This document shows positions 51,825 to 60,461 of a DNA stretch of 64,000 nucleotides, in pieces (positions within the stretch are counted from its first letter, which is position 1; every line of letters starts with the position of its first letter). A program made the position numbers and the translations under genes. A model generated the notes under the pieces. The model saw only the letters and a program-made list of their open reading frames with translations. It was not told the DNA's origin and ran no database searches. Origin of the DNA: Flammeovirgaceae bacterium UBA2786. Lineage in GTDB: Bacteria > Bacteroidota > Bacteroidia > Cytophagales > Cyclobacteriaceae. The DNA lies in NCBI GenBank assembly GCA_002352225.1, contig DEIA01000004.1:4518-68517 (forward strand), in the 5' to 3' direction.

Positions 51825-54269
51825 ATGTTACAGAATTATTTCAAAATCGCCTTGCGCGCTCTGTGGCGCAGTAAAATTCATTCGTCTATCAATGTGCTGG
51901 GGCTTAGTCTGGGCATAGCCTGCTGTGTGCTTATTGCCCTTTTTGTGAAGGATGAATTAACGTTTGATGCGTTTCATTCAAAAGCCGATCGTATTTACCG
52001 GGTGTTTGTTAAGGAAGACTGGGGCGAAAATCAACAATTTTTTAATACTACTACACCCATGCCTATGGGGCCGGCCTTAAAAGATAACCTGCCCGAGGTG
52101 GAAAGTTTTGTTCGCTTTGCAGCCATTAATGCTATGGTAAAAGTTGGCGAGCAACAATTTAGCGAAGGAGTTGTGCTGGCCGATCGTTCCGCATTTTCAG
52201 TTTTCGATTTTGATTTACTTCAAGGCGAACGCGATGCGGTATTGCGCGATCAGCACAATGTGGTGATTACAAAAGAACAAGCTGAAAAATATTTTGGACA
52301 AGCCGACCCGATTGGGCAGGCATTATCAATTCAGTTGGGCGATAACTTTGAAGAGTTTATCGTTTCAGGGGTGGTTGATATTCCAACCAATTCAAGTATC
52401 CGCTTTACTATTCTTATTCCTGATCACAACTACATAAAAATCTTTTCTGAACGACAGATGAATTCCGGTTGGTTCAACATTCATCCGTCAACCTATATAT
52501 TGCTGCGCGAAGGCATAACGCGAGCGCAGGCCGAAAGCAAGTTTCCCGATTTGTTTCTCAAACTAATAGGTGAAGAAGATTTTAAGCAAAGTAAATATGC
52601 ACCAGGTTTGCAGCCGCTCACCAGCATTCACCTCGATACCAATTACCCTGCAGGCGATGCTCCCGTAAGCGATGCGAAGTATTCGTACATATTAGGTGCG
52701 GTAGCGGTGCTCATTTTATTTGTAGCCTGTATCAATTTTGTTACGCTTTCCGTTGGCCGGTCGTTAAAGCGTGCCCGCGAGGTAGGCATTAGAAAAGTAG
52801 TGGGTGCAGCACGTAAACAACTCATTGCTCAGTTTATTGGCGAAGCCGTATTGATTACCACAATAGCCCTGGTGTTGGGTGTGTTGCTTTCTGTATTTGG
52901 GCTTCCGTTATTTAATTCGTTGTCGGGCAAGCAACTGATATTTTCGTGGAATGGGTTTTTGCTGATTGTAGCTGGCTCCTTACTTTTTATTATCGGGTTA
53001 ATGGCAGGCAGTTACCCGGCTTTCGTATTGTCATCGTTTAAACCAATTGCCGTATTGAAAGGCTCGCTGCAAACCGGAAGCACCAGGCAACGGGTACGGC
53101 AGGTATTGGTTGGTGTGCAGTTGGTGCTCTCTATTTTTCTTATTTCCAGTACGCTCATCATGCAACAGCAGTTGAGTTTTCTGCAGAGTAAGAATCTGGG
53201 ATTTAATAAAGAGCAATTGGCGGTAATACAATTAAATGTACTACGCGAAGGCAGATTGCCTGAAAGGATTAAGAAAGGGTTTGAAATGTCGGAACAATTC
53301 AAAGCTGAACTTGGAAAAATAAATGGCGTACTGGCAGCCGGTACCGCTTCACATGATTTTGGCAATGGCAGTTGGACAGCCGTTGGCTACACCGATGACC
53401 AGGGTACCTATCGCAACTTCAATATGAACGTGGTCGATGATGAATACATTCCGTTAATGAAAATGGAAATGGTAACCGGAAGAAATTTTACAGATGAGGT
53501 GGCAGATAAAAAGGGAGTGGTCGTAAATGAAGCATTTGCAAAAGAGTATGGCTGGACGGATGTGAACGGAAAACGAATCCCCGGTAAGAATTTTGGCGAA
53601 CATGAAGTAATCGGGATTGTGAAAGACTTCAATTACACCTCGCTCTATACTTCAGTTCCTCCGCTGGCTATGGTTCAGGATCCAACCATCATTCTTGCAG
53701 GTTCCGAGAATATCAATTTTGAAAATAGCCCGATGCCGAAACTTTTTGTTCGCCTGGCTCCTGAAAATATGGCTGCCACATTAGATCAGATTAAATCCGT
53801 TTGGGATAAACTTACTAATGCAGAAGAATTTGATTTTACGTTTGTAGATCAGGCGTTGGATGCGCAATACCGCAGCGATCAGAATTTGGGCAAGATTGTG
53901 AGCATGGCCACCTTGCTGGCTGTAATAATTGGCAGCATGGGATTATATGCGTTGGCTTCATTAGCCATGCAGAATAGAACCAAAGAAATTTCCATACGCA
54001 AAGTGATGGGCGCTACCGAGCAATCGTTGCTGGTGCTGCTTTCGCGCGATTATGTGATGATGATTTTTGTTTCTCTTGCAATATCGGTTCCTATTACCTG
54101 GTACCTTATGAATAATTGGCTTCAGAATTTTCAATACCGTATTGAGGTAGGGTGGCAGGTGTTTGCGTTGGCAGGTGGTCTCTCTTTGGTGGTGGCCTTG
54201 ATAACCATCAGCTATCAGGCTTTGAAAACGGCCTGGACCCGGCCAGCCGAAGCACTTAAATACGAATAG
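51825..54269 (+). CDS. MacB/FtsX-like ABC transporter permease 1
   Basis: 814 residues. N-terminal membrane helix and a large periplasmic MacB_PCD domain (about 25-280), then an FtsX block with three helices (about 285-410, CINFVTLSVGRSLKRAREVGI), a second periplasmic domain (about 430-680) and a second FtsX block ending PAEALKYE. Such double permeases occur in Bacteroidota with a separate ATPase and act in lipoprotein, peptide or toxin export by the MacB mechanotransmission principle. No ATPase gene is in the window. Similar in layout to permease 2, on the other side of padR. Confidence 0.92.
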   Translation: MLQNYFKIALRALWRSKIHSSINVLGLSLGIACCVLIALFVKDELTFDAFHSKADRIYRVFVKEDWGENQQFFNTTTPMPMGPALKDNLPEVESFVRFAAINAMVKVGEQQFSEGVVLADRSAFSVFDFDLLQGERDAVLRDQHNVVITKEQAEKYFGQADPIGQALSIQLGDNFEEFIVSGVVDIPTNSSIRFTILIPDHNYIKIFSERQMNSGWFNIHPSTYILLREGITRAQAESKFPDLFLKLIGEEDFKQSKYAPGLQPLTSIHLDTNYPAGDAPVSDAKYSYILGAVAVLILFVACINFVTLSVGRSLKRAREVGIRKVVGAARKQLIAQFIGEAVLITTIALVLGVLLSVFGLPLFNSLSGKQLIFSWNGFLLIVAGSLLFIIGLMAGSYPAFVLSSFKPIAVLKGSLQTGSTRQRVRQVLVGVQLVLSIFLISSTLIMQQQLSFLQSKNLGFNKEQLAVIQLNVLREGRLPERIKKGFEMSEQFKAELGKINGVLAAGTASHDFGNGSWTAVGYTDDQGTYRNFNMNVVDDEYIPLMKMEMVTGRNFTDEVADKKGVVVNEAFAKEYGWTDVNGKRIPGKNFGEHEVIGIVKDFNYTSLYTSVPPLAMVQDPTIILAGSENINFENSPMPKLFVRLAPENMAATLDQIKSVWDKLTNAEEFDFTFVDQALDAQYRSDQNLGKIVSMATLLAVIIGSMGLYALASLAMQNRTKEISIRKVMGATEQSLLVLLSRDYVMMIFVSLAISVPITWYLMNNWLQNFQYRIEVGWQVFALAGGLSLVVALITISYQALKTAWTRPAEALKYE

Positions 54270-54314
54270 TCCTGTTTCTTTTACAAAGTTGTAACAAATC
54301 AGTTAGTTCGCCCG

Positions 54315-54334
54315 TATATTTGTTTTACAAAACA
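54315..54334 (+). promoter_or_regulatory. padR promoter element with a 14-bp inverted repeat
   Basis: TATATTTG at 54315-54322 is an exact TAnnTTTG box. Overlapping it, TGTTTT-AC-AAAACA (54321-54334) is a perfect inverted repeat that ends 7 nt before the padR ATG. The AT-rich symmetry over the start region fits a PadR operator for autorepression. Confidence 0.6.
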
Positions 54335-54341
54335 TATACTA

Positions 54342-54674
54342 ATGAGTAAAGAGTATCTTGGCGAATTTGAAGAATTGGTGCTTACCATGGCAGGCATTCT
54401 TCAGGAAGAAGCTTATGGCAATGCTATTGTAACTGAAATTAAAGAACGGGTGGGGCGCGAAGTTAACCTGAGTGCTGTACACGTAACCTTGTACCGGCTT
54501 GAGGACAAAGGTTTTGTTAAATCGAAAATGGGTGGTGCCACTAACCAACGAGGTGGCAGACGCAAACGCATTTTTACAGTTACCAATGCAGGGTTGGCCA
54601 TGTTGCGTAGTATGAAAGAAGCACGTATAGATTTATGGAAACTCATTCCACAACTAAAGATGGTGGCTATTTAA
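54342..54674 (+). CDS. PadR-family transcriptional regulator
   Basis: 110 residues, the short PadR form: winged helix with GEFEELVLTMAGILQEEAYG, VHVTLYRLEDKGFV and the wing residues GGRRKRIFTVT. PadR proteins repress transporter genes and release on ligand binding. It lies between two permease genes, with a single base between its stop and the next ATG, so it is co-transcribed with permease 2. Confidence 0.93.
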   Translation: MSKEYLGEFEELVLTMAGILQEEAYGNAIVTEIKERVGREVNLSAVHVTLYRLEDKGFVKSKMGGATNQRGGRRKRIFTVTNAGLAMLRSMKEARIDLWKLIPQLKMVAI

Positions 54675-54675
54675 A

Positions 54676-57345
54676 ATGAAAGAGGCAACTCCTCCGGCTT
54701 GGGCGCATGGGCTATTGCAAAAGATTTGTCCTTCTTACCTATGGGAAGGCATTGAGGGCGATTTGCTTGAGCAGTTTGAATTGGATGTTGAGTTGGTGGG
54801 TGAAGCCCGTGCAAGAAGGAGGTTTATCTGGAATGCCCTTCGGTTTATCCGACCCGGTATTATTCTCCGAAACAAGGGATCGTACAATGTAATTAATGCA
54901 ATTATGGTAGCCAATTACTTTAAAGTTGCCGCGCGCAATATTCAGAAAAGAAAATTTTATTCGTTTATCAATGCCTTTGGCTTGAGCATCGGTTTGGCTT
55001 TTTGTATGCTGATTGCTCTTTACATTCAGGATGAAAGGGAGTTTGATCAGATGCATGCAAACAAAAATCAGATATACAGAATTGAAGAGAAGAGTTTCGA
55101 TACCTGGATGAATGAATCACCTGATCCTTATCGCAGGTCGGCCTGGCTGCAAGCCGCACTGGGGCCAACGCTAAAAGAAGAATTGCCTGAAGTGGAATAC
55201 GCAACCCGGTTTAACGATGGCAACAGGGCTATTTTCCGCTATGGCGATAAAGTGTTTACCGAACGGTTAACCTATGTGGACAAAGATTTTTTTTCTATGT
55301 TTTCATTTCAGTTACGTAAAGGAAATGCTGAACGTATTTTTTTAGATAAATCGGAAGTAGTACTTACCCCGGAAATTGCAACTAAATATTTTGGTGATGA
55401 AGACCCGATAGGAAAATCCATTGAGATTGATAACAATGGGAAGCAGTCATTCACAGTTACCGGTATCATCGAACCACCACCCAGTCAATCCAGTTTAAGG
55501 TTTGCTATTCTGTTACCTCAGGAGAACCGTAATCATTATGAGTACAACATGGAGAACTGGGGAAATTTTGGTACGCCTACGTTTGTTCAGTTGCGATCAG
55601 ATGCAAACATGGAGGGATTTAAAGCCAATCTCGATAAGGTGATTGAGAAGTATATGAGTAAAAGACTGGAAGACTGGAGAAAGGAAGCTGTCGTTCCTAT
55701 CCCAGCAGATGTAAAAATGCTGGAGTATGAATTTACCATGCTACCGGATATTCACTTAAAGAAAGAAATCAGTTGGGATAAGGTGAGTGATTCTCAATAT
55801 TCATTTATTCTGGGTGGTATTGCCCTGCTGATTATGCTTATTGCCTGTATCAATTATGTTTCATTAGCGCTTACTACCTCAGCATCGCGTAGGGTAGAAG
55901 TTGGTGTAAGAAAAGTAGTGGGGGCTCAACGTAGTCAACTTATTTATCAATTCAGTCTTGAGTCCCTTATTCTTGCAATAATTTCACTGGTGATTGGCTT
56001 TGGACTTGTTCTACTCTTTCTTCCCTCATTCAATGAATTTACAAACAAAGGCATTGAGCTTACATTGCCTAAAGCTCTTCAGTTACTTTCTGTTGGACTG
56101 GCACTAACACTCATAACAGGGTTAATAGCCGGAAGTTATCCTTCCTTGTTTCTTTCGCGATTCAGACCTGCGCTGGTATTAAAGGGTGGATTTACTTCGC
56201 GCCTGCAAGCTGGGTTTACAAAACCGTTGGTGGTGTTGCAGTTTGCTTTGTCGGCCTTTCTTATCATTTGCTCGATCATGATGTACCGCCAAATGCGATT
56301 TATCACAACAAAAGATTTGGGCTACAATAAAGATCAGGTATTGATTATCCCCACACAAGCGGGTTGGAACGAAGAGACCGATCGCGTGATAGAACAATTT
56401 CGCACCCGATCACAGCAAGAACCTCTAATCGTTTCTGTGGCAGGCACCAGTTCGTCATTTAATCAGGGCTATTCACGTTATGGTTTTAAAATTAATGGCG
56501 AACAGAAATCAGCCTACGTATATGCGGCTGACCCGGATTACATTCCTACCCTGGGTATTCAGTTGACAGAGGGTCGCAATTTTGATGTGAAGATACCTGC
56601 CGATAGCGATGTGGTGATTGTAAACGAGGCATTAGTGCGCGATATGAAGTGGACCGATCCTTTAAATGAGCATTACAACTGGCGCGAAGATTCGGTGGGT
56701 ATGGGCTCGCGGGTAATTGGCGTAGTGAAGAATTATCACTTTCTGTCATTAGAACAAAACTTCGAACCTATGTTTCTTTCCATGGACAAACACAACGTAG
56801 GTTATCTCACTACTATGATGGTGAAGGTTTCTGCAAATGATGTTACGGCTGGGCTGGCTCGGGTAAGAGAAATTTGGAAAGAACTTTATCCTGATAAACC
56901 GTTCGATTATACTTTTCTGGATGAAGATGTAGCAAAACAATACAGCAGCTATAAACGCTGGATGAACATAATGGCGCTGGCCACAGGGTTTGGTATTTTA
57001 ATTTCTTGCCTGGGCCTGTTTGGGTTGGCCGGTATCAATGCAGTAAACCGAACCAAGGAAATAGGGATTCGTAAAGTGATGGGCGCCAATCTGCAAAATA
57101 TATTTATTTTGCTCAACCGGCAGTTTATCATATTAGCTGTGGTGGCCTTTGCACTCGCAGCTCCCTTGTCGTGGTGGTTTATTACCACGTGGTACATGAA
57201 AGATTTTTCATTTAAGGTTGCGTTAAGCTGGGACTTATTTGTGCTTAGCATGGGCACAGGTCTTTTGCTGGCGCTGCTAACGGTAAGTTACCATGCTATA
57301 AAAGTGGCGCTGGTAAATCCGGCCGAAACATTGAAATACGAGTAG
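54676..57345 (+). CDS. MacB/FtsX-like ABC transporter permease 2 with N-terminal permease-prefix domain
   Basis: 889 residues. Residues about 1-75 (PPAWAHGLLQKICPSYLWEG, then GDLLEQFELD) are a 'permease prefix domain', an extra cytoplasmic segment that often occurs in permeases linked to PadR genes. The rest repeats the layout of permease 1: MacB_PCD, FtsX helices (CINYVSLALTTSASRR), second PCD, second FtsX, end PAETLKYE. The prefix may link permease level to PadR or to the ATPase; this is inferred. Confidence 0.92.
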   Translation: MKEATPPAWAHGLLQKICPSYLWEGIEGDLLEQFELDVELVGEARARRRFIWNALRFIRPGIILRNKGSYNVINAIMVANYFKVAARNIQKRKFYSFINAFGLSIGLAFCMLIALYIQDEREFDQMHANKNQIYRIEEKSFDTWMNESPDPYRRSAWLQAALGPTLKEELPEVEYATRFNDGNRAIFRYGDKVFTERLTYVDKDFFSMFSFQLRKGNAERIFLDKSEVVLTPEIATKYFGDEDPIGKSIEIDNNGKQSFTVTGIIEPPPSQSSLRFAILLPQENRNHYEYNMENWGNFGTPTFVQLRSDANMEGFKANLDKVIEKYMSKRLEDWRKEAVVPIPADVKMLEYEFTMLPDIHLKKEISWDKVSDSQYSFILGGIALLIMLIACINYVSLALTTSASRRVEVGVRKVVGAQRSQLIYQFSLESLILAIISLVIGFGLVLLFLPSFNEFTNKGIELTLPKALQLLSVGLALTLITGLIAGSYPSLFLSRFRPALVLKGGFTSRLQAGFTKPLVVLQFALSAFLIICSIMMYRQMRFITTKDLGYNKDQVLIIPTQAGWNEETDRVIEQFRTRSQQEPLIVSVAGTSSSFNQGYSRYGFKINGEQKSAYVYAADPDYIPTLGIQLTEGRNFDVKIPADSDVVIVNEALVRDMKWTDPLNEHYNWREDSVGMGSRVIGVVKNYHFLSLEQNFEPMFLSMDKHNVGYLTTMMVKVSANDVTAGLARVREIWKELYPDKPFDYTFLDEDVAKQYSSYKRWMNIMALATGFGILISCLGLFGLAGINAVNRTKEIGIRKVMGANLQNIFILLNRQFIILAVVAFALAAPLSWWFITTWYMKDFSFKVALSWDLFVLSMGTGLLLALLTVSYHAIKVALVNPAETLKYE

Positions 57346-57383
57346 CGTTTGGTTTTTGCCCTATTTTGAAAGTACTTGCTTAC

Positions 57384-57959
57384 ATGATTAAGCAGTTTAA
57401 AGAAGGCGAAAGTTTTAATGGAATAGATTTCTTACAAACTCCTTTGGCAAAAGGAGAATACGACACTTGCACATTTTCGAAATGCCGGTTTGCCGATGCA
57501 GATTTAAGCCAGATTGTATTTACTGAATGCCAGTTTGAAGAGTGCGATTTCAGTATGGCGAAGATTCGGAGTACAGCATTTAAAACAGTTGATTTTAAGA
57601 ATTGCAAGATGCTGGGCTTGCGTTTTGACGAATGCCATACTCTGTTGCTTTCTTTCTCTTTTGAAAACTGTCAACTGGATTTTTCATCTTTTTATAAGCT
57701 GAAGATGAAAGGGACAATTTTTACGAACTGTAAACTGCAGGAAGTAGAGTTTCGGGAGGCAGACCTTACCAATGCCCGTTTTGATAATTGCGACCTAAGC
57801 CGGGCATTATTTGAGAATACAATTTTACAAGGCGCTGATTTAAGAACTGCTGCAAACTTTGTGATAGACCCCGATCAGAATAAAATAAGAAAAATGAAAG
57901 TTGCGGTACAGGGCTTGCCAGGCTTATTGGCGAAACACGAGTTGGTTATTGATTTCTGA
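57384..57959 (+). CDS. Pentapeptide-repeat protein
   Basis: 191 residues from ATG 57384 (a TTG at 57366 is less likely). Repeats of the A(D/N)LxF type run through the protein: CTFSKCRFADADLSQIVF, CQFEECDFSMAKI, CKLQEVEFREADLTNARFDN. The fold is a right-handed quadrilateral beta-helix. Qnr-like members mimic DNA and protect gyrase; this protein could do so but its role is unknown. Carries many Cys residues at repeat corners (C-x-F). Confidence 0.88.
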   Translation: MIKQFKEGESFNGIDFLQTPLAKGEYDTCTFSKCRFADADLSQIVFTECQFEECDFSMAKIRSTAFKTVDFKNCKMLGLRFDECHTLLLSFSFENCQLDFSSFYKLKMKGTIFTNCKLQEVEFREADLTNARFDNCDLSRALFENTILQGADLRTAANFVIDPDQNKIRKMKVAVQGLPGLLAKHELVIDF

Positions 57960-57992
57960 TTTCAGGCTATTAGAAATTAGGTATATTTAAAC

Positions 57993-58373
57993 ATGCATCG
58001 GATTTACGGTTTATTGCTTTTAGTTAATATCGCCTGTATGAATGCTGAACCTCGCTTAATGTATGCCGATGGCAGTGCCAATCGCTATGAAATTTCTTCA
58101 ACAGAATTGAAGTATATACCTGTAAAGCCTGAAGAGAGTTCTACGGGTATGTACAGTGGGGGCGAACCGGCACAGATCGCGCTGAGTAATGAACAATACA
58201 GCCAGTTGAAGAACTTGTTTGAATCAGCCCTGGCACAAACGGATCAACATATTCCCGATCGCATAAAAACAAGCGGGCTGGTTACAGTTGGTGAGTATCA
58301 GGCGATTCTTAAACCGGGATCGGCCTTAAAGGCAGAGATAGAAAGCAAATTAAAGAACCTGTTAGGGAGGTAA
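57993..58373 (+). CDS. Small exported protein of unknown function
   Basis: 126 residues with a signal peptide (1-18, LLLVNIACMNAE); a Cys at residue 15 is not in a good lipobox. The mature part is mixed alpha/beta with SNEQYSQLKNLFESALAQ near the end. No family recognised. Confidence 0.6.
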   Translation: MHRIYGLLLLVNIACMNAEPRLMYADGSANRYEISSTELKYIPVKPEESSTGMYSGGEPAQIALSNEQYSQLKNLFESALAQTDQHIPDRIKTSGLVTVGEYQAILKPGSALKAEIESKLKNLLGR

Positions 58374-58465
58374 ACTTGTAGGTTTTTTCTGAGTGTAATT
58401 TATAAGAAACAGGCAACCGCGTTGTAAAAACCAAAAAAAAATACTCTGAAATCATTGATAAGCTA

Positions 58466-58494
58466 TTGAAACAATATTCAGATTATTAGATTTG
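58466..58494 (+). promoter_or_regulatory. Promoter of the CAU-anticodon tRNA
   Basis: TTG (58466-58468), an 18-nt spacer and TAGATTTG (58487-58494) match the phylum consensus. It ends 17 nt before the tRNA 5' end at 58512. Confidence 0.7.
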
Positions 58495-58511
58495 CATTCT
58501 CTTTTTTAAAA

Positions 58512-58585
58512 GGGCCCATAGCTCAGCTGGTTAGAGCACTTGACTCATAATCAAGGGGTCGCTGGATCGTGCCCAGCTGGGCCCA
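58512..58585 (+). tRNA. tRNA with CAT anticodon (tRNA-Ile2 or elongator tRNA-Met), unusual T-loop
   Basis: Acceptor GGGCCCA/TGGGCCC, D-stem GCTC/GAGC, anticodon stem CTTGA/TCAAG with loop CTCATAA, variable GGGTC, T-stem GCTGG/CCAGC, discriminator A. Identity: the acceptor C4-C5 and the block GACTCATAATC plus GGTCGCTGG resemble bacterial tRNA-Ile2 (CAU made AUA-specific by TilS lysidine), so Ile2 is favoured over Met. The T-loop is ATCGTGC; normal is TTCRANY, so positions 54 and 58 are A and T instead of T and A. Confidence 0.9.
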
Positions 58586-58587
58586 CA

Positions 58588-58613
58588 GAAAGCCTCCAAA
58601 TAAGGAGGCTTTC
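58588..58613 (+). terminator. Terminator of the CAU tRNA
   Basis: GAAAGCCTCC, loop AAATAA, GGAGGCTTTC: a 10-bp stem three bases after the tRNA. The T tract is short (TTCCTGTTTATTC). Confidence 0.7.
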
Positions 58614-58679
58614 CTGTTTATTCTGTTTGCTCGAATAAAATTGAGCCCTAATTGATTTTAACATTAATACACAACGAAT

Positions 58680-59297
58680 TTGAACCAGGGAATTAAAAAC
58701 ATCATTTTCGACCTTGGGGGAGTTATCCTCAATCTTTCAGTGGAACGAACGCATCAGGCTTTTGCTGCACTAAGTGGATTACCCATAGCAGAGATAAAAT
58801 CACGTGTACATCATGGGCCTTTCTTTCATGATTACGAGCGCGGATTAATCACGGATGCAGAATTTCGGGATCACCTGCGCAAAACGCTTCAGGTAAATGT
58901 TAATGATAATGAATTAGACACGGCCTGGAATGCCATGTTACTCGATATTCCCCCCGAACGATTTGCCTTACTGGAAAAATTGAAGCAAACGTACCGGCTA
59001 TTCTTACTTAGCAATACAAACGAAATTCATCGGCAGTTTTTTAACAAAATTGTTACGAATACCTCAGGCAAACCAGGCATTGATTATTACTTTCATCAGG
59101 CCTATTTCTCGCATCTTTTGAATATCAGTAAACCCGATGTAGCTATTTATCAACAAGTGCTGAACGATCATAATTTAATACCCCACGAAACTGTTTTTCT
59201 GGATGATAATCCCGATAATATAGCAGGTGCTGCACGCGCTGGTCTACAGACTTTTTTTGTTCAACATCCCAATCATATTTTTGATTTTTTTGCATGA
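58680..59297 (+). CDS. HAD-superfamily phosphatase
   Basis: 205 residues, apparently starting at TTG 58680; no ATG is available before motif I. HAD motifs: IIFDLGGVIL (nucleophile Asp; the usual second Asp is Gly as in YihX-type phosphatases), LLSNTNEIH, the Lys in NISKPDVAIY, and FLDDNPDNIAGA. Members dephosphorylate sugar phosphates or nucleotides. Overlaps the M50 protease gene by ATGA. Confidence 0.9.
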   Translation: MNQGIKNIIFDLGGVILNLSVERTHQAFAALSGLPIAEIKSRVHHGPFFHDYERGLITDAEFRDHLRKTLQVNVNDNELDTAWNAMLLDIPPERFALLEKLKQTYRLFLLSNTNEIHRQFFNKIVTNTSGKPGIDYYFHQAYFSHLLNISKPDVAIYQQVLNDHNLIPHETVFLDDNPDNIAGAARAGLQTFFVQHPNHIFDFFA

Positions 59298-60460
59298 ATC
59301 CTAACGTTAAGACAGTACTTATTCATAGTTCGTTGTTTATTGTAACCTTTATAACTACCACGTTAGCCGGGGCCGAGTGGACGCATGGTAAATCGGTTTT
59401 GTTTGGTGAGTTTACCTGGCAGGATTTTGCCAGTGGTTTGCCTTATTCCATCTCATTTCTGGCGGTATTAACCGTACACGAGTTTGGGCATTATTTTACA
59501 GCCATGTACCATAGGGTGCGGGCATCCTTGCCATACTTTATTCCATTGCCACCTATTCCTATGATGTTTGGAACGTTGGGGGCGTTAATCCGCTTACGCG
59601 AACGGGTAACCACAACAACTAAAAATTTTGATATTGGTATAGCTGGCCCGTTGGCTGGTTTTGTAACCGCAGTAATTTTATTGTGGTATGGGTTTACGCA
59701 CTTGCCTCCACCCGAATATATTTTTACCATTCACCCGGAGTACGAACAGTTTGGCTTAAACTATGGCAATTTTGTGTATAACCCCGGCTTTCATGAACAA
59801 GGTGGCTTACTACCGATGGCTGGAAAAAATCTATTGTTTGTTTTTTTTGAAAAATTTGTGGCCGACCCAGCACGCGTGCCCAATATGTATGAGTTGATCC
59901 ACTATCCGTTTTTATTTGCCGGATTTCTTTCTTTAGTGTTTACTGCCATTAACCTGCTGCCTATCGGGCAATTAGATGGTGGCCATGTATTATACGGGTT
60001 GGTGGGATATAAATGGCATAAGCGAATTGCTTCTGTCTTTTTTGTTGGCTTTTTATTTTATGCCGGCTTAGGCTACGTACACCCTGCCGATGGTTGGGAA
60101 GTGTTATGGTATAAAATCCCGTTGTTTGTTGGGTTTATTTATTTCACACTGCAATCGTTAGATCTTTCCACCCGCGATCGATGGATGTATGCATTAATTA
60201 TTTTTACAACACAATATGGTTTGGTTTCATTTTTTCCAACCGTGCAAGGCTACCCGGGCTGGTTGTTGTTTGTTTTGCTAATTGGAAGATTTGTAAAAGT
60301 GTCGCATCCACCTTCTGAAATAGAAGAACGACTCACCACAGGAAGAATTATTCTGGGCTGCATAGCGATTTTGATATTTATTATATGCTTTACACCACAG
60401 CCTTTACAGGTGATTATTATAGAACCCGTTAAAGACGCTGTTGCTCAAATTGGTTATTGA
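59294..60460 (+). CDS. Site-2-type M50 membrane metalloprotease
   Basis: 388 residues, about eight helices. Zinc motif H62-E63-F-G-H66 (TVHEFGHYFTA), the third ligand region LPIGQLDGGHVLYG, and GIAGPLAGFVTAV. S2P proteases cut membrane-bound regulators such as anti-sigma factors. No PDZ domain, so it is of the short EEP type. Target unknown; coupled to the HAD gene, and its stop is one base from the convergent T9SS gene. Confidence 0.92.
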   Translation: MNPNVKTVLIHSSLFIVTFITTTLAGAEWTHGKSVLFGEFTWQDFASGLPYSISFLAVLTVHEFGHYFTAMYHRVRASLPYFIPLPPIPMMFGTLGALIRLRERVTTTTKNFDIGIAGPLAGFVTAVILLWYGFTHLPPPEYIFTIHPEYEQFGLNYGNFVYNPGFHEQGGLLPMAGKNLLFVFFEKFVADPARVPNMYELIHYPFLFAGFLSLVFTAINLLPIGQLDGGHVLYGLVGYKWHKRIASVFFVGFLFYAGLGYVHPADGWEVLWYKIPLFVGFIYFTLQSLDLSTRDRWMYALIIFTTQYGLVSFFPTVQGYPGWLLFVLLIGRFVKVSHPPSEIEERLTTGRIILGCIAILIFIICFTPQPLQVIIIEPVKDAVAQIGY

Positions 60461-60461
60461 G

